A DNA stretch of 64,000 bases. Source: Parvibaculum sp046297875. Its GTDB lineage: Bacteria; Pseudomonadota; Alphaproteobacteria; Parvibaculales; Parvibaculaceae. The translations under genes and the position numbers were made by a program. The DNA lies in assembly GCF_046297875.1 (NCBI RefSeq), contig NZ_JBKBHD010000001.1:310001-374000 (forward strand), in the 5' to 3' direction. The notes beneath the pieces were generated by a model. That model was not told where the DNA came from. It saw nothing but the letters and a program-made list of their open reading frames with translations, and made no database searches. Positions 43,823 through 52,747 of this stretch are shown piece after piece (position 1 is the stretch's first letter; each line of letters starts with the position of its first letter).

Positions 43823-45619
43823 CTATGCCCTGTCGGCCAGCACATTGCGGGCGGTGGAGAGCTGCGTCGCCTGCAGCCGGCGGAAGACGCCTTCCTTCCG
43901 TGCCATCAGTTCTGCATGGCTGCCCTGCTCCACGATCCGGCCGCGCTCGAACACCAGAATGCTGTCCATGCGGCGGATGGTGGAAAGGCGATGCGCGATG
44001 ACAAGCGTCGTGCGGCCCTCCATCAGCCTTTCGATGGCATCCTGGATATGCGCCTCGGTGACGGAGTCGAGGCTCGAGGTTGCCTCGTCCAGCACGAGGA
44101 TCGGGGCATCGGCGAGGAAGGCCCGCGCGATGGCGATGCGCTGGCGCTCGCCGCCCGAGAGCTTCACGCCCCGCTCGCCGACCAGCGTGTCGAAGCCTTG
44201 CGGCAGGCGGGCGATGAACTCATCCGCATGGGCAAGGCGCGCGGCCTCGACGATTTCCGCCTCCGTCGCATCGGGCTTCGCATAGGCGATATTCTCGCCG
44301 ATGGAGCGATGGAAGAGCACCGGCTCCTGCGGGACGAGTGCTATGGCCCGGCGCAGGCTTGCCTGCGTGACGCCTCCGATATCCTGACCGTCGATCAGGA
44401 TGCGGCCGCCATCCGCTTCGTAGAGCCGCTGCAGCAGCTTCACGAAGGTCGACTTGCCGCTGCCCGACTGGCCGACCAGCGCGAAGCGGGCGCCCGCCGG
44501 TATGTCGAGCGAGAGTCCGCGATAGAAGGCCCCATTGCCGTTCGGATAGCGGAAATCCACATCTTCGAAACGTACGGCGCCGCCCGAGACGCGGAGGGCG
44601 GGAAGCCCGGCATCGGCACGTTCCTCGGGTTCGGTGTCGGCATAGCGGATCACGTCCTCGATCTCGTTCATGCCCTGTTGCAGGTTCTGCATGTGGAAAC
44701 CGATGTCGCGCAGATAGCCATTGATGAGCAGATAGCTCGTCATGGCATAGGCGACATCGCCCGCCGTCGCCTCGCCCCGCGTCCAGAACAGGATGACGAG
44801 GCCGATAAGACCCGCCTGCATCGCGAGCAGCACGCCGACCTGCGCGAGCATGGAGAGGTCCATGGCCCGCCAGGCGCGGCGCGCTTTCCGCGCCCAGTCG
44901 AGCGTGAGGTGCGAGAGGCGGATATCCTCCCGCGCTTCGGCGCCAAATGACTTCACCACCGGGTTGCAGGTGATGGCATCAGCGATGGCGCCGCCCATGG
45001 CGCTGTCGGCGGCGACGTTCAGCCGGTTCTTCGGCGCAACGTAATATTTCACGAGCAGGACGGTGAGCGTGAAATAGAGAACGATGTCGGCGAAGACATA
45101 GAGCCCTACCAGCGGCCAGTGGAAGGCGATGGAAATGACCACGCCAATGAGCACGAAGACCGTCGGGAAGATGCCGATGAAAAGCGTATCGGCGAGTGTG
45201 TCATAGGCCCACATGCCGCGCGTTATGCGCCGCACCGTCGCGCCTGCAAAGCTGTTCGAGTGCCATTCCGCCGAATAGCGCTGCACGCGATGGAAGGCCT
45301 CCGTCACGATATTGCGCATGACGCGCGAGGCAAAACCCGCCCAGACAAGCATGGCGGCGCGGCGGGAGACGTGAAAGCCAACGCCCTGACCGAGAAACAG
45401 GAGCAGAGCGAGAACGGCGAGATTCACGTCTTCCGGGGCAGGCGGGAAGCCGGCATTGGCCACCGCATCGACCAGCCTGCCCGAGACGATCGGGAAGGCG
45501 ACGTCGAAGGCCACCGACAGAAGCATGAGAAATATCAGCAGCGCCACAAGGCCGGGAAAGCGCCGCCAATGGGTCCAAAGGAACGCAGCCGTGCGCCGCG
45601 CGGTGATTTGTTCGTTCAT
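43823..45619 (-). CDS. ABC exporter, fused permease and ATPase
   Basis: A 598-residue half-transporter that should dimerise. Six transmembrane helices occupy about residues 1-310. The ATPase has Walker A GQSGSGKST, signature LSGGERQ, Walker B ILVLDEATSSLD and the H-loop IAHRLST. The substrate (lipid, peptide or drug) cannot be told. Translation from ATG 45619 (MNEQITARR) is chosen; a much longer frame upstream lacks support. It lies 74 bases downstream of acetoacetyl-CoA synthetase's start, on the same strand. Confidence 0.92.
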   Translation of the reverse strand: MNEQITARRTAAFLWTHWRRFPGLVALLIFLMLLSVAFDVAFPIVSGRLVDAVANAGFPPAPEDVNLAVLALLLFLGQGVGFHVSRRAAMLVWAGFASRVMRNIVTEAFHRVQRYSAEWHSNSFAGATVRRITRGMWAYDTLADTLFIGIFPTVFVLIGVVISIAFHWPLVGLYVFADIVLYFTLTVLLVKYYVAPKNRLNVAADSAMGGAIADAITCNPVVKSFGAEAREDIRLSHLTLDWARKARRAWRAMDLSMLAQVGVLLAMQAGLIGLVILFWTRGEATAGDVAYAMTSYLLINGYLRDIGFHMQNLQQGMNEIEDVIRYADTEPEERADAGLPALRVSGGAVRFEDVDFRYPNGNGAFYRGLSLDIPAGARFALVGQSGSGKSTFVKLLQRLYEADGGRILIDGQDIGGVTQASLRRAIALVPQEPVLFHRSIGENIAYAKPDATEAEIVEAARLAHADEFIARLPQGFDTLVGERGVKLSGGERQRIAIARAFLADAPILVLDEATSSLDSVTEAHIQDAIERLMEGRTTLVIAHRLSTIRRMDSILVFERGRIVEQGSHAELMARKEGVFRRLQATQLSTARNVLADRA

Positions 45620-46152
45620 CTGACTATGACCGCGCGGGCGCGCCCGTCGCGGTATCCCTGAAAAGTGCTGGAAACAGGCGCAATGCGCCGCAACCGGTTG
45701 TTCGAGGAACCGGGACCATCGAAATGACGTCAGGGCGGCGCACGGGGCGCGGCATGACGGCGTCTTTTCGGATGAAATATTGCCCGGCGGGTTACCCGGG
45801 CGCGGCGTTCGGCTTAACAGCGGTCCGGGAGAAGGTGCGGATATGAAGGCATTGCTACGATATGCATTCCGCTCTCCCTGGTTGCCTTTGTGCCTGAGAC
45901 TAAAATGAAGTCCTGAAACGGACGCGCGCCGACTCATGCGGCCCGCGACCGGCACTATTGATACATCGGTTTTTCGGAGCTGAAAACCCCCGGTTGACGC
46001 TGCGGCAGCCGAAGGCGAAGATTTCAGCCTGTCCTGTTGCCGAAAGCCCCGGCGCGTACCGGCCCGGCGGCCTGTCCGTCTCGCGCATTTATCATGCTGC
46101 GGCCATAATTCAAGTTCAGTTTCGAGACACACAAAACTGCCGGAGCGCGCCC
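45620..46152. other. Long intergenic region between ABC exporter and AsmA gene
   Basis: About 530 bases separate divergent genes. I find no conserved gene in it. One short ORF with a strong ribosome site lies at 45843-45908. The stretch just before the AsmA start is AT-richer (around 46086-46140) and probably holds its promoter. Confidence 0.4.
45843..45908 (+). CDS. Possible 21-residue cationic microprotein
   Basis: ATG at 45843 with GGAGAAGG seven bases upstream encodes a 21-residue peptide beginning MKALLRYAFRSPWLPLC, ending in LRLK. It has five basic and no acidic residues and is amphipathic, as membrane-active microproteins often are. No homology is known to me. Chance occurrence is the main alternative. 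Confidence 0.25.
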   Translation: MKALLRYAFRSPWLPLCLRLK

Positions 46153-48207
46153 ATGTCCCGCCTGATTGCCATTCTTGCCGGTCTTCTCATCCTGATCGTC
46201 GCAATTATCGTCGCGGTGCCATTTCTCATTCCGATGGAGACCTACAAGAATCAGGTCGCCAGCATCGTGAAGGAGCAGACCGGGCGCGACCTGCGCATCG
46301 AAGGCGATATCGGCCTTTCCTTCTTTCCGAACATCGCGATCTCCATCGAGGATGTGGGCCTTTCCAACGCCAGCTGGGCGAAGGAAAAGGAAATGGCCGC
46401 GATGAAGGAAATGCGGGCGGCGCTGAAGCTGCTGCCGCTGTTCAGCGGCAATGTGGAGATCGACAGTTTCGTGCTGATCGATCCGGTGATCCGTCTGGAG
46501 GTGCGGCGCGACGGGACGCCGAACTGGCAGTTCGAGACGGCCACGGCGGCAGCCGCGCCCGCCGAGCCTGCCGCTGGCGGCGGAAGCGGCAGCAGCGGTG
46601 CGGGCGTGAGCGGCTTCAGCCTCGGCGAAGTGTCCATCAAGAACGGCAGGGCGAGCTATACCAATGCGCAGACGGGCTCCGCCTTTGAGGCCAGCGAGGT
46701 CAATGTCGATCTCGCCTTGCCGGGGCTCGACCAGCCATTCCTCGCCGACGGGTCGCTGGTCTGGAACGGCGACCGGATCGCCATCGATCTCAAGGCCGAC
46801 CGGCCGCGCGCGTTGACCGAAGGCGGCGAGACGCCGGTGGTTCTCGCCGTCCAGACGCCGAAGCTCAAATCCAACTATGCCGGCGCGCTGAAGGCACTGG
46901 GCGGGCTCGCTTTCGCGGGCGATGTGAAACTGGATGTGACGTCGGTGCGGGAGCTTGCGGCCTGGGCGGGCAACCCGATGCCAGCCGGTGACGGCTTCGG
47001 CCCGCTTTCGCTTGCCGGCAAGGCGAGCGGCAGCGGCAATACCTACCGATTCACGGATGCGAGGATCGCCTTTGACGGAATGAACGCGACGGGCAATCTG
47101 ACCGTCGACACGGGCGGTGCGCGACCGAACCTCAGGGGCAATCTCGATGTCGACCGGATAAATGTGAACACCTATCTCGGCGAAAGCGCCGGCGGCGGCT
47201 CGGGCGGCGGAAGCGGCGGCGGCGATGAAGGCTGGAGCACGGAGCCGATCGACCTTTCGGGGCTCAAGGCCGTAGACATGGATTTCGATTTCTCGACGAA
47301 GGAAATCCTTTTCCAGCAGATCAAGATCGGCGAGAGCGCGCTGAAGCTCAGGCTCGCGAACGGTGTTCTGAACGCCAATCTCTCCAGGCTCAATCTCTAT
47401 CAGGGTGCGGGCGCGGGCACGCTGACCGTGAACGGGGCGGGCGCGACGCCGCAGATCGCGGCGAACTTCAAGCTGGCGGGGCTGGCCGCGGAACCCTTCC
47501 TGACCGATGCGGCCGATTTCAAGCGGCTTCAGGGGGCGACGGCGCTCGACCTCGCGGTGACGGCGGCCGGCCGCTCGCAGCGCGACATGGTATCGGCGCT
47601 CAACGGCAATGGCAGCGTCAAGTTCACCGATGGCAAGATCAAGGGCATCAACATTGCGCAGCTTGCGCGCAATGTGTTCAGCGCGGCGACCACGGGCTGG
47701 CAGTCGGGCGGCGCGCAGGACACCGACTTCTCGGAAATGGGCGGCACCTTCACCATCACCAATGGCGTGTTGAAGAATGACGACCTCCGGCTTCTCTCGC
47801 CGCTGATCCGCGTGACCGGCGCGGGCACAGTGAACATGCCGCCGAAGACGCTCAACTACCGCGTGGAGCCGAAGCTCGTCGCCTCGCTGGAGGGACAGGG
47901 CGCGAGCGGCGCGGCACAGGGCATCGAAGTGCCGATCCTGATTACCGGCTCGTGGTCGACCCCCCGCTTTGCGCCGGACCTCGCCTCGATGATCCAGAAC
48001 CGCGACAATATCGAGAGCACCATCAAGTCGATCCGGGAGGATGGCGGCAGGGGCCTCATTCGCGGGCTGATGGGCCAGCCGGCGGAAAGCGGAACCGGCA
48101 CGGACGGCGAGACCACCACCGAGGGCGAAACGGCACCTGCGGAATCGCCGCCCGCCGAAACGAAGCCCCGGCCGGAAGACGCGCTGCGGCAGATATTCGG
48201 CCGCTGA
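46153..48207 (+). CDS. AsmA-family envelope protein
   Basis: A 684-residue protein anchored by an N-terminal helix (ILAGLLILIVAIIVAVPFLI). The block VKEQTGRDLRIEGDIGLSFFPNIAISIEDVGLSN is the AsmA signature, followed by a Gly/Ser linker (about residue 145), repeated beta-strand segments, and a second Gly/Ser-rich linker (about 345). The C-terminal AsmA domain has AQLARNVF and TLNYRVEPKL; the end is an acidic Pro/Glu tail. AsmA-like proteins sit in the periplasm and are thought to aid lipid transport or outer-membrane assembly. The ATG at 46153 is chosen because it starts the anchor. Confidence 0.92.
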   Translation: MSRLIAILAGLLILIVAIIVAVPFLIPMETYKNQVASIVKEQTGRDLRIEGDIGLSFFPNIAISIEDVGLSNASWAKEKEMAAMKEMRAALKLLPLFSGNVEIDSFVLIDPVIRLEVRRDGTPNWQFETATAAAAPAEPAAGGGSGSSGAGVSGFSLGEVSIKNGRASYTNAQTGSAFEASEVNVDLALPGLDQPFLADGSLVWNGDRIAIDLKADRPRALTEGGETPVVLAVQTPKLKSNYAGALKALGGLAFAGDVKLDVTSVRELAAWAGNPMPAGDGFGPLSLAGKASGSGNTYRFTDARIAFDGMNATGNLTVDTGGARPNLRGNLDVDRINVNTYLGESAGGGSGGGSGGGDEGWSTEPIDLSGLKAVDMDFDFSTKEILFQQIKIGESALKLRLANGVLNANLSRLNLYQGAGAGTLTVNGAGATPQIAANFKLAGLAAEPFLTDAADFKRLQGATALDLAVTAAGRSQRDMVSALNGNGSVKFTDGKIKGINIAQLARNVFSAATTGWQSGGAQDTDFSEMGGTFTITNGVLKNDDLRLLSPLIRVTGAGTVNMPPKTLNYRVEPKLVASLEGQGASGAAQGIEVPILITGSWSTPRFAPDLASMIQNRDNIESTIKSIREDGGRGLIRGLMGQPAESGTGTDGETTTEGETAPAESPPAETKPRPEDALRQIFGR

Positions 48208-48213
48208 GACTTC

Positions 48214-48235
48214 GGCCCGGCCTTTGTGCCGGGCC
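48214..48235 (+). terminator. Hairpin after the AsmA gene
   Basis: Eight-pair stem GGCCCGGC (48214-48221) with GCCGGGCC (48228-48235) six bases after the AsmA stop. No T-run follows, so confidence is modest. Confidence 0.45.
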
Positions 48236-48291
48236 CCCGTCCCGTCTAGACTGGCGGCAACTGATTCGCCGGGGACCGGACGGGCGCCTTC

Positions 48292-48543
48292 ATGATCCTG
48301 AACGCCTTGTCGACGCTGCTGAAATTCTTCATCGGGGCAGTCGCCGTGGGGGCGTTGCTCAGCGCGTTCGACATCACAGCCGAAGAAGTGCTGAGGGATA
48401 TCGGGTTCACGCCCGAAGCGATCCTCGCCTTTGTGCGCGAGGGGATCGGCTGGGCGCTGCCGCATTTTCTGCTCGGCGCGCTGGTGCTCATTCCCATATG
48501 GCTGGTGATCTTCCTGCTGAAGCCGCCGGGATTCCGCCGCTGA
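48292..48543 (+). CDS. Small two-helix membrane protein
   Basis: An 83-residue protein with two transmembrane helices (about 7-28 and 56-76) and a short acidic segment between (DITAEEVLRDIGFTPE). The C-terminus ends LKPPGFRR. It resembles small uncharacterised alphaproteobacterial membrane proteins (possibly DUF6460), though I am not certain. It lies between the AsmA gene and a small exported protein gene, all on the plus strand. Confidence 0.7.
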   Translation: MILNALSTLLKFFIGAVAVGALLSAFDITAEEVLRDIGFTPEAILAFVREGIGWALPHFLLGALVLIPIWLVIFLLKPPGFRR

Positions 48544-48653
48544 CGGCACACCGCCACCCTGCCCTTGCGGAAGGCCCATCCGCCCCATAGAGTTATGGTT
48601 AACGGCGACGGGATGACTCTTTCGCCGTTCTGTTTTTCCCTGGGGAGGTATCA

Positions 48654-49007
48654 ATGAAAAAACTCGCAATTGCTGTCGCTTTCGCCGTTTCGACCTTTGC
48701 CGGTGCCGCATACGCCAATGTGGGCGCGGGCCTTGTCGGCAACACGGTGACGCTGACCGGCGCCGATGGTGGCGTGATGAAGATCTATTACCCCGATGCG
48801 TCCAACATCGTGGTGAAGGGCGCCGATGGCGCGGAAGTCGCCGGCACCTGGCGCGTCGACGGCAACAAGATCTGCACGACGGTCGGCAGCAACCCCGAAA
48901 ACTGCACCGACGCCGTGGACGAAGCGCCGACGGTGGGCGCCTCGGGCACGATCGAAGGCGAACAGGGTGCCGTGCAGTGGGCGGTGAGCGAAGGTAAGGG
49001 TTTCTGA
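48654..49007 (+). CDS. Small exported protein of unknown function
   Basis: A 117-residue protein with a Sec signal peptide ending AYA (about residue 22). The mature part is Gly/Val/Asp-rich with short beta-strand segments and two Cys residues in KICTTVGSNPENCTD that could form a disulfide. The LVGNTVTLTGADGG / GTWRVDGNKICTT layout resembles small periplasmic proteins that bind or sense nothing known. GGGGAGG lies seven bases before the ATG. Confidence 0.8.
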   Translation: MKKLAIAVAFAVSTFAGAAYANVGAGLVGNTVTLTGADGGVMKIYYPDASNIVVKGADGAEVAGTWRVDGNKICTTVGSNPENCTDAVDEAPTVGASGTIEGEQGAVQWAVSEGKGF

Positions 49008-49094
49008 TCCGGCCGCAACGCCGCTTTTCATCTGTTCCCGGCGCATTTCCCTTCCTAAGATCGCGCAACTGAAACGCGAAGCGGGAGATGCGGC

Positions 49095-49880
49095 ATGGGA
49101 CGGCTTTCTGGAAAGCGGGCAATCGTTACGGGCGCTGGCAGCGGCATTGGCCGGGCCAGCGCCCTTCTCTTTGCGCGGGAGGGGGCGAGCGTCGTCGCCG
49201 TCGACCGCGTGGAGGACGCGGTGGACGAGACGGCCGCGATGATCCGCGAGGCGGGGGGCAAGGTTTCCTCCGTCGCTGCCGATGTGAGCGACGAGGCGGC
49301 CGTGAAGGGCTTTGTCGATCACTGCATCAAGGAATTCGGCGGGCTCGATGTCGTCTATGCCAATGCAGGCATCAGCGGCGGGATGGTGCCGCTGCAGGAG
49401 CAGACCGTCGCCTATTGGCAGGAAATCCTCGCCGTCAACCTGATCGGGCCGTTCCTCGCCATCAAGGCGGCGAGCCCGCACATGATCGCCCAAGGCAAGG
49501 GCTCGATCATCTGCACGGCATCGGTCGCCGGGCTGCGCGCCAATGCTGGCGGGACGCCCTATAGCGCGAGCAAGGCCGGCGTCATCAGCCTCGTGCAGAC
49601 CGTTGCCAACGAACTCTACGGCACCGGCGTGCGCGTGAACGCCATCTGCCCCGGCCTCATCGAGACCGGCATGACGAAGCCCATTTTCGACGGGGCGCGG
49701 GCGCGCGGGAGCGACGACAAGATCGGCCAGTTGAACCCGCTGAAGCGATACGGGCTGCCGCCGGAAATCGCTCAGGCGGCACTTTTTCTCGCAAGCGACG
49801 ATGCGTCCTATGTGAACGGCCAGGCGATTGCCGTGGATGGCGGGCTGTCGAGCACGCATCCCTTCGCCGGGCGCCGGTAA
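49095..49880 (+). CDS. Short-chain dehydrogenase/reductase
   Basis: A 261-residue classical SDR. TGAGSGIG binds the cofactor, and the Asp in VVAVDRVED suggests NAD. NAGISGG, the catalytic Ser in ICTASVAG and YSASK (Tyr and Lys) are in place, with the typical end GQAIAVDGGLSS. Substrate is unknown. GGGAG precedes the ATG. It converges on the small phage-like gene with eight bases between. Confidence 0.92.
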   Translation: MGRLSGKRAIVTGAGSGIGRASALLFAREGASVVAVDRVEDAVDETAAMIREAGGKVSSVAADVSDEAAVKGFVDHCIKEFGGLDVVYANAGISGGMVPLQEQTVAYWQEILAVNLIGPFLAIKAASPHMIAQGKGSIICTASVAGLRANAGGTPYSASKAGVISLVQTVANELYGTGVRVNAICPGLIETGMTKPIFDGARARGSDDKIGQLNPLKRYGLPPEIAQAALFLASDDASYVNGQAIAVDGGLSSTHPFAGRR

Positions 49881-49888
49881 GCCCGCCA

Positions 49889-50158
49889 TCAGATACGCGC
49901 CGAAATGCTCGTGCCCTCGCCCGCTCCCGCAATCGTTGCGCGGAGGCGGCAGGGGCCGAGCGCGAAGGCGGCAACGCCCTTCTCCGTGAAGTGGACAGCC
50001 TCGCCGACGGCGAACCATGTGTCGCCATCGGGGCTTGCCTCGAGCGCGACGCTGGCGCCGCCGAAATCGCCCCAGGCCCAGAAGGTGCCCGTGCCGCCCT
50101 GCCACTCGACGGGGGCGGAACTGCCGCTTTCGGCGGCCTCATCGAAAAACCTGCTCAT
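49889..50158 (-). CDS. Small beta-rich protein, phage structural-like, unassigned
   Basis: An 89-residue soluble protein. The order WGDFGGASVALEASPDGDTW, then FTEKGVAAFALGPCRLRATIAG, looks like the small beta-sandwich proteins found in phage tail or head regions and GTA-like clusters. That is a pattern impression, not a family match. AAAGGGAG supports the start at 50158. No other phage gene is adjacent; tRNA-Phe lies 336 bases to the right. Confidence 0.65.
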   Translation of the reverse strand: MSRFFDEAAESGSSAPVEWQGGTGTFWAWGDFGGASVALEASPDGDTWFAVGEAVHFTEKGVAAFALGPCRLRATIAGAGEGTSISARI

Positions 50159-50493
50159 GGAAATCTCCCTTTGTCCGGTTACGGAGGGAGAGCATCACCC
50201 CGCTACAGGGGGGCGGGGATAAGTTGCCCGAAAATACGCAAAAAAGGTCGGTTTTCTGCCAATCCAGAAGCCAGTGCTTGGCCTATCGAAGAAGCCTCGA
50301 TCATACGGTTCAGGCTTATGATTTCTCGGACGAGAATGAAAAGACTATGTATCCGACGCTTTAGGCGTTAATGCATCGCGCGGTCGTCACGCGTGCGAAT
50401 GCTCGACGGACTTTATCACCTCAAATGGTGATTCAGGTTCGGTGACAACATCGGGCCGAAACGCCCAATGAATTCAAATGCCGAAAAAGGGAA
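50159..50493. other. Intergenic region, AT-richer, no gene seen
   Basis: About 335 bases between the small phage-like gene and tRNA-Phe. Base composition is lower in GC than its neighbours. I see no ORF with a credible ribosome site, no repeat of the tRNA 3' end and no terminator. Confidence 0.4.
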
Positions 50494-50569
50494 TGGTGCC
50501 CAGGGGCGGGATCGAACCACCGACACTGCGATTTTCAGTCGCATGCTCTACCAACTGAGCTACCTGGGC
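50494..50569 (-). tRNA. tRNA-Phe (GAA)
   Basis: A full cloverleaf with acceptor GCCCAGG pairing CCTGGGC, A73 and encoded CCA. The anticodon loop CTGAAAA gives GAA. It sits downstream of yacG on the same strand. Confidence 0.96.
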
Positions 50570-50733
50570 GGAAGCTCCGGGACGGGCGAAAGAGGCGCCG
50601 TTCCGGCGAGGCCCGCGGTTTATAGGCAATAGAGTCCGGCCTGTCCAGAGGGGCTGGGCCTTGCGGTAAAGATCAATTCTGACCGTGGGTTAGGCGGGAA
50701 CGGCTGGTGGGAAAACTCCCGTATCCCCTGATC

Positions 50734-50840
50734 GTCATGGCCCGGTTCAGCCGGGCCATGACGGGTTTTGTGTGATGGATGTCTTGCGACCCGTGTGGCC
50801 GCTTCTGGATGGCCGGGTCAAGCCCGACCATGACGTGCTT
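50734..50840. repeat. Intergenic palindromic repeat, copy 1
   Basis: A perfect 12-pair inverted repeat (GTCATGGCCCGG at 50734-50745; CCGGGCCATGAC at 50751-50762) is followed by GGCCGGGTCAAGCCCGACC (about 50811-50829) and CATGAC. The second part is close to the element at 55722-55748. These belong to the common class of alphaproteobacterial intergenic palindromes. No ORF is inside. Confidence 0.7.
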
Positions 50841-50857
50841 TTGGGGAGAGCGTGGCT

Positions 50858-51085
50858 CTAACGCTCGCCGTCGTCATCCGGGGGGCGGGACTGGGAGGCT
50901 TCGTCCCATTCGTCCGGTGGCTCAACGGCGGGGATGGCGTAGGTGCCTTTCAGCCAGCGGTTGAGGTCCACATCGGCGCAGTGCTTCGAGCAGAAGGGGT
51001 GGAACTTCTGCTGCGAGCGCTGACCGCAGATGGGACAGGGGCGCGGCGGCTTCAGCGTCACGACCTTTGCGGCATCGTCGCTCAT
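50858..51085 (-). CDS. yacG: DNA gyrase inhibitor YacG
   Basis: A 75-residue zinc protein. Cys residues in CPICG and FCSKHCADVDLNRW give the CxxC...CxxxC zinc site that is the family signature; the basic N-terminus and acidic tail are also typical. In E. coli YacG inhibits gyrase. It lies 15 bases after rng in the same operon. Confidence 0.95.
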   Translation of the reverse strand: MSDDAAKVVTLKPPRPCPICGQRSQQKFHPFCSKHCADVDLNRWLKGTYAIPAVEPPDEWDEASQSRPPDDDGER

Positions 51086-51100
51086 GATGCGGCCTCGACG

Positions 51101-52621
51101 CTATTGCAGCGCGCCGACATCGATCTTCTCGCGCGAATAGGCGGGCTCACCGATGAGGCTCACCTCCGCCGGCACGCGGCGGCGCAGGCGCTCCACGAGA
51201 TAGGGATTGCCGCGCTCAAGCCAGTCCACCACTTCGGGCGAGGCGCGGCCGACAAGAGCGCGGCCGGGCGCGGCGGCGGCCTCGCGCGCGATCTTGCGCA
51301 GGAGATCGTTCGCCACGGTGGCGCAGGTTTTCCGCCGCGGGCGGCCATGCGGGAAGGCGGGCTCGGTGAGCAACTTGTCGAGCGGCTCGCGCACGCGCTT
51401 TCGCGTCATCTCGACAAGGCCGAATTCCGACATGGCGGAGATCTGCGTCGGCACGCGGTCCTTCGCGAAGCCGGTGTTGAGCGCATCCAGCACCTTCTGG
51501 ATGTTCTCAGGATTGTTCAGATGGATGAAGTCGATGACGATGAGGCCGCCGGTGCCGCGCAGGCGAAGCTGATAGACGATCTCTTCCACGGCTTCGAGGT
51601 TGATCTTGACACTTGTTTCCTCAAGGCCGGTTGCCGCCGTGTAGCGGCCGGAGTTCACGTCGATCGCGGTCAAGGCCTCCGTTGTTTCGATAGTGATCCA
51701 GCCGCCCGAGGGAAGCTCGGCGCGGGGCTCGAGCGCAGCCTCGATCTCGCCGTCCACATCGTAAAGCGAGAAGAGATCGCCGGGGCCGTTGAACAATTGC
51801 ACACGGTCCAGCATTTCCGGCATGGCGCGGCGGCAATAATTCTGCGCTTCGCCGAAGGCATCGGCGCAATCGATCAATACGCGGGAGGTCTGCGAGCTGA
51901 CGCAATCGCGCAGCGTTTTCGAGACGGGGTCGAGGTCGTGGAAGACGACGCTGGGCGGCACGGATTTCTTTTCGATCTCGCGGACCTTCCGCCATTCCTC
52001 GGCAAGCTGGCGCGCATCGGCGGCGATGTCTTCCGACGTTGCGCCGATGGCGGCGGTGCGGACGATGAAGCCTGCGGGCTCGCCGGTGACGCCCATGGGA
52101 TTGAAGCGCGCGACCATTTCCTCGACAAGGGCGGTGAGCCTTGCGCGCTCATCCTCATCCTCGATGCGGCGCGACAGCGCGACGCCGGACTGGTTCGGCA
52201 CCAGCACGAGCAGGCGGCCGGGGATGGTGACATTCGCGGACAGGCGCGCGCCCTTGTCGCCGATCGGATCCTTCACGGCCTGCACGAGAATGGCCTGACC
52301 TTCATGGACGCAGGCGCTGATAGGCGGCAGCGTGCCTTCATCGAGGCCCGTCAACTCGCAGAGGCAGCGCGCCTCGCGCGCGCCGAGGAAGCCCGCGCGC
52401 TCGAGCCCCACTTCGACGAAGGCGGCCTGCATGCCCGGCAGCACGCGCTGCACGCGGCCGAGAAAGATATTGCCGATGAGCGAATGGCCGGCGCGGCCCG
52501 TCTTCGCCTTCAGGTCGTCTTCCATGGTCCGTTCAAGGAACAGTTCCACGGGACGCCCATCCTCGACGATGGCCACCCGCGTTTCGCCGGGGCCTACATT
52601 GATAAGCACTTCTTCGGACAT
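51101..52621 (-). CDS. rng: Ribonuclease E/G family protein (RNase G-like)
   Basis: A 506-residue endoribonuclease core, without the long C-terminal scaffold of full RNase E. An S1-like domain (about 45-130) is followed by the RNase H-like and DNase I-like catalytic part with the two metal Asp residues in AIDVNSGRY and IVIDFIH. The usual zinc-link CPxCxG is not present; the same position reads RPRRKTCATVAND with one Cys. The protein may thus dimerise or tetramerise differently. It lies between maf and yacG, as in many alphaproteobacteria. Start 52621 has AGGGG upstream. Confidence 0.93.
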   Translation of the reverse strand: MSEEVLINVGPGETRVAIVEDGRPVELFLERTMEDDLKAKTGRAGHSLIGNIFLGRVQRVLPGMQAAFVEVGLERAGFLGAREARCLCELTGLDEGTLPPISACVHEGQAILVQAVKDPIGDKGARLSANVTIPGRLLVLVPNQSGVALSRRIEDEDERARLTALVEEMVARFNPMGVTGEPAGFIVRTAAIGATSEDIAADARQLAEEWRKVREIEKKSVPPSVVFHDLDPVSKTLRDCVSSQTSRVLIDCADAFGEAQNYCRRAMPEMLDRVQLFNGPGDLFSLYDVDGEIEAALEPRAELPSGGWITIETTEALTAIDVNSGRYTAATGLEETSVKINLEAVEEIVYQLRLRGTGGLIVIDFIHLNNPENIQKVLDALNTGFAKDRVPTQISAMSEFGLVEMTRKRVREPLDKLLTEPAFPHGRPRRKTCATVANDLLRKIAREAAAAPGRALVGRASPEVVDWLERGNPYLVERLRRRVPAEVSLIGEPAYSREKIDVGALQ

Positions 52622-52747
52622 AGAACCCCTGGCTCGCAATCGCCGCGCCCCCACGCAGACGAATGCTCCCTTTTCACCCTCGATCGCTCCGGATCACCTT
52701 GTTGATGAGCGATCCTAACACTGTTGTAAGCGATGATGATAGGCGCG

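Noticed and set aside
46024..49122. Open frame of 1032 codons on the minus strand opposite the AsmA gene
   Set aside because: It is antisense to a clear AsmA gene and two small genes, is rich in Arg/His/Ala as expected of a high-GC shadow frame, and has no domain or ribosome site.
50494..50569. tRNA-Phe as an attachment site
   Set aside because: No duplicate of the tRNA 3' end and no integrase gene were found within the window.
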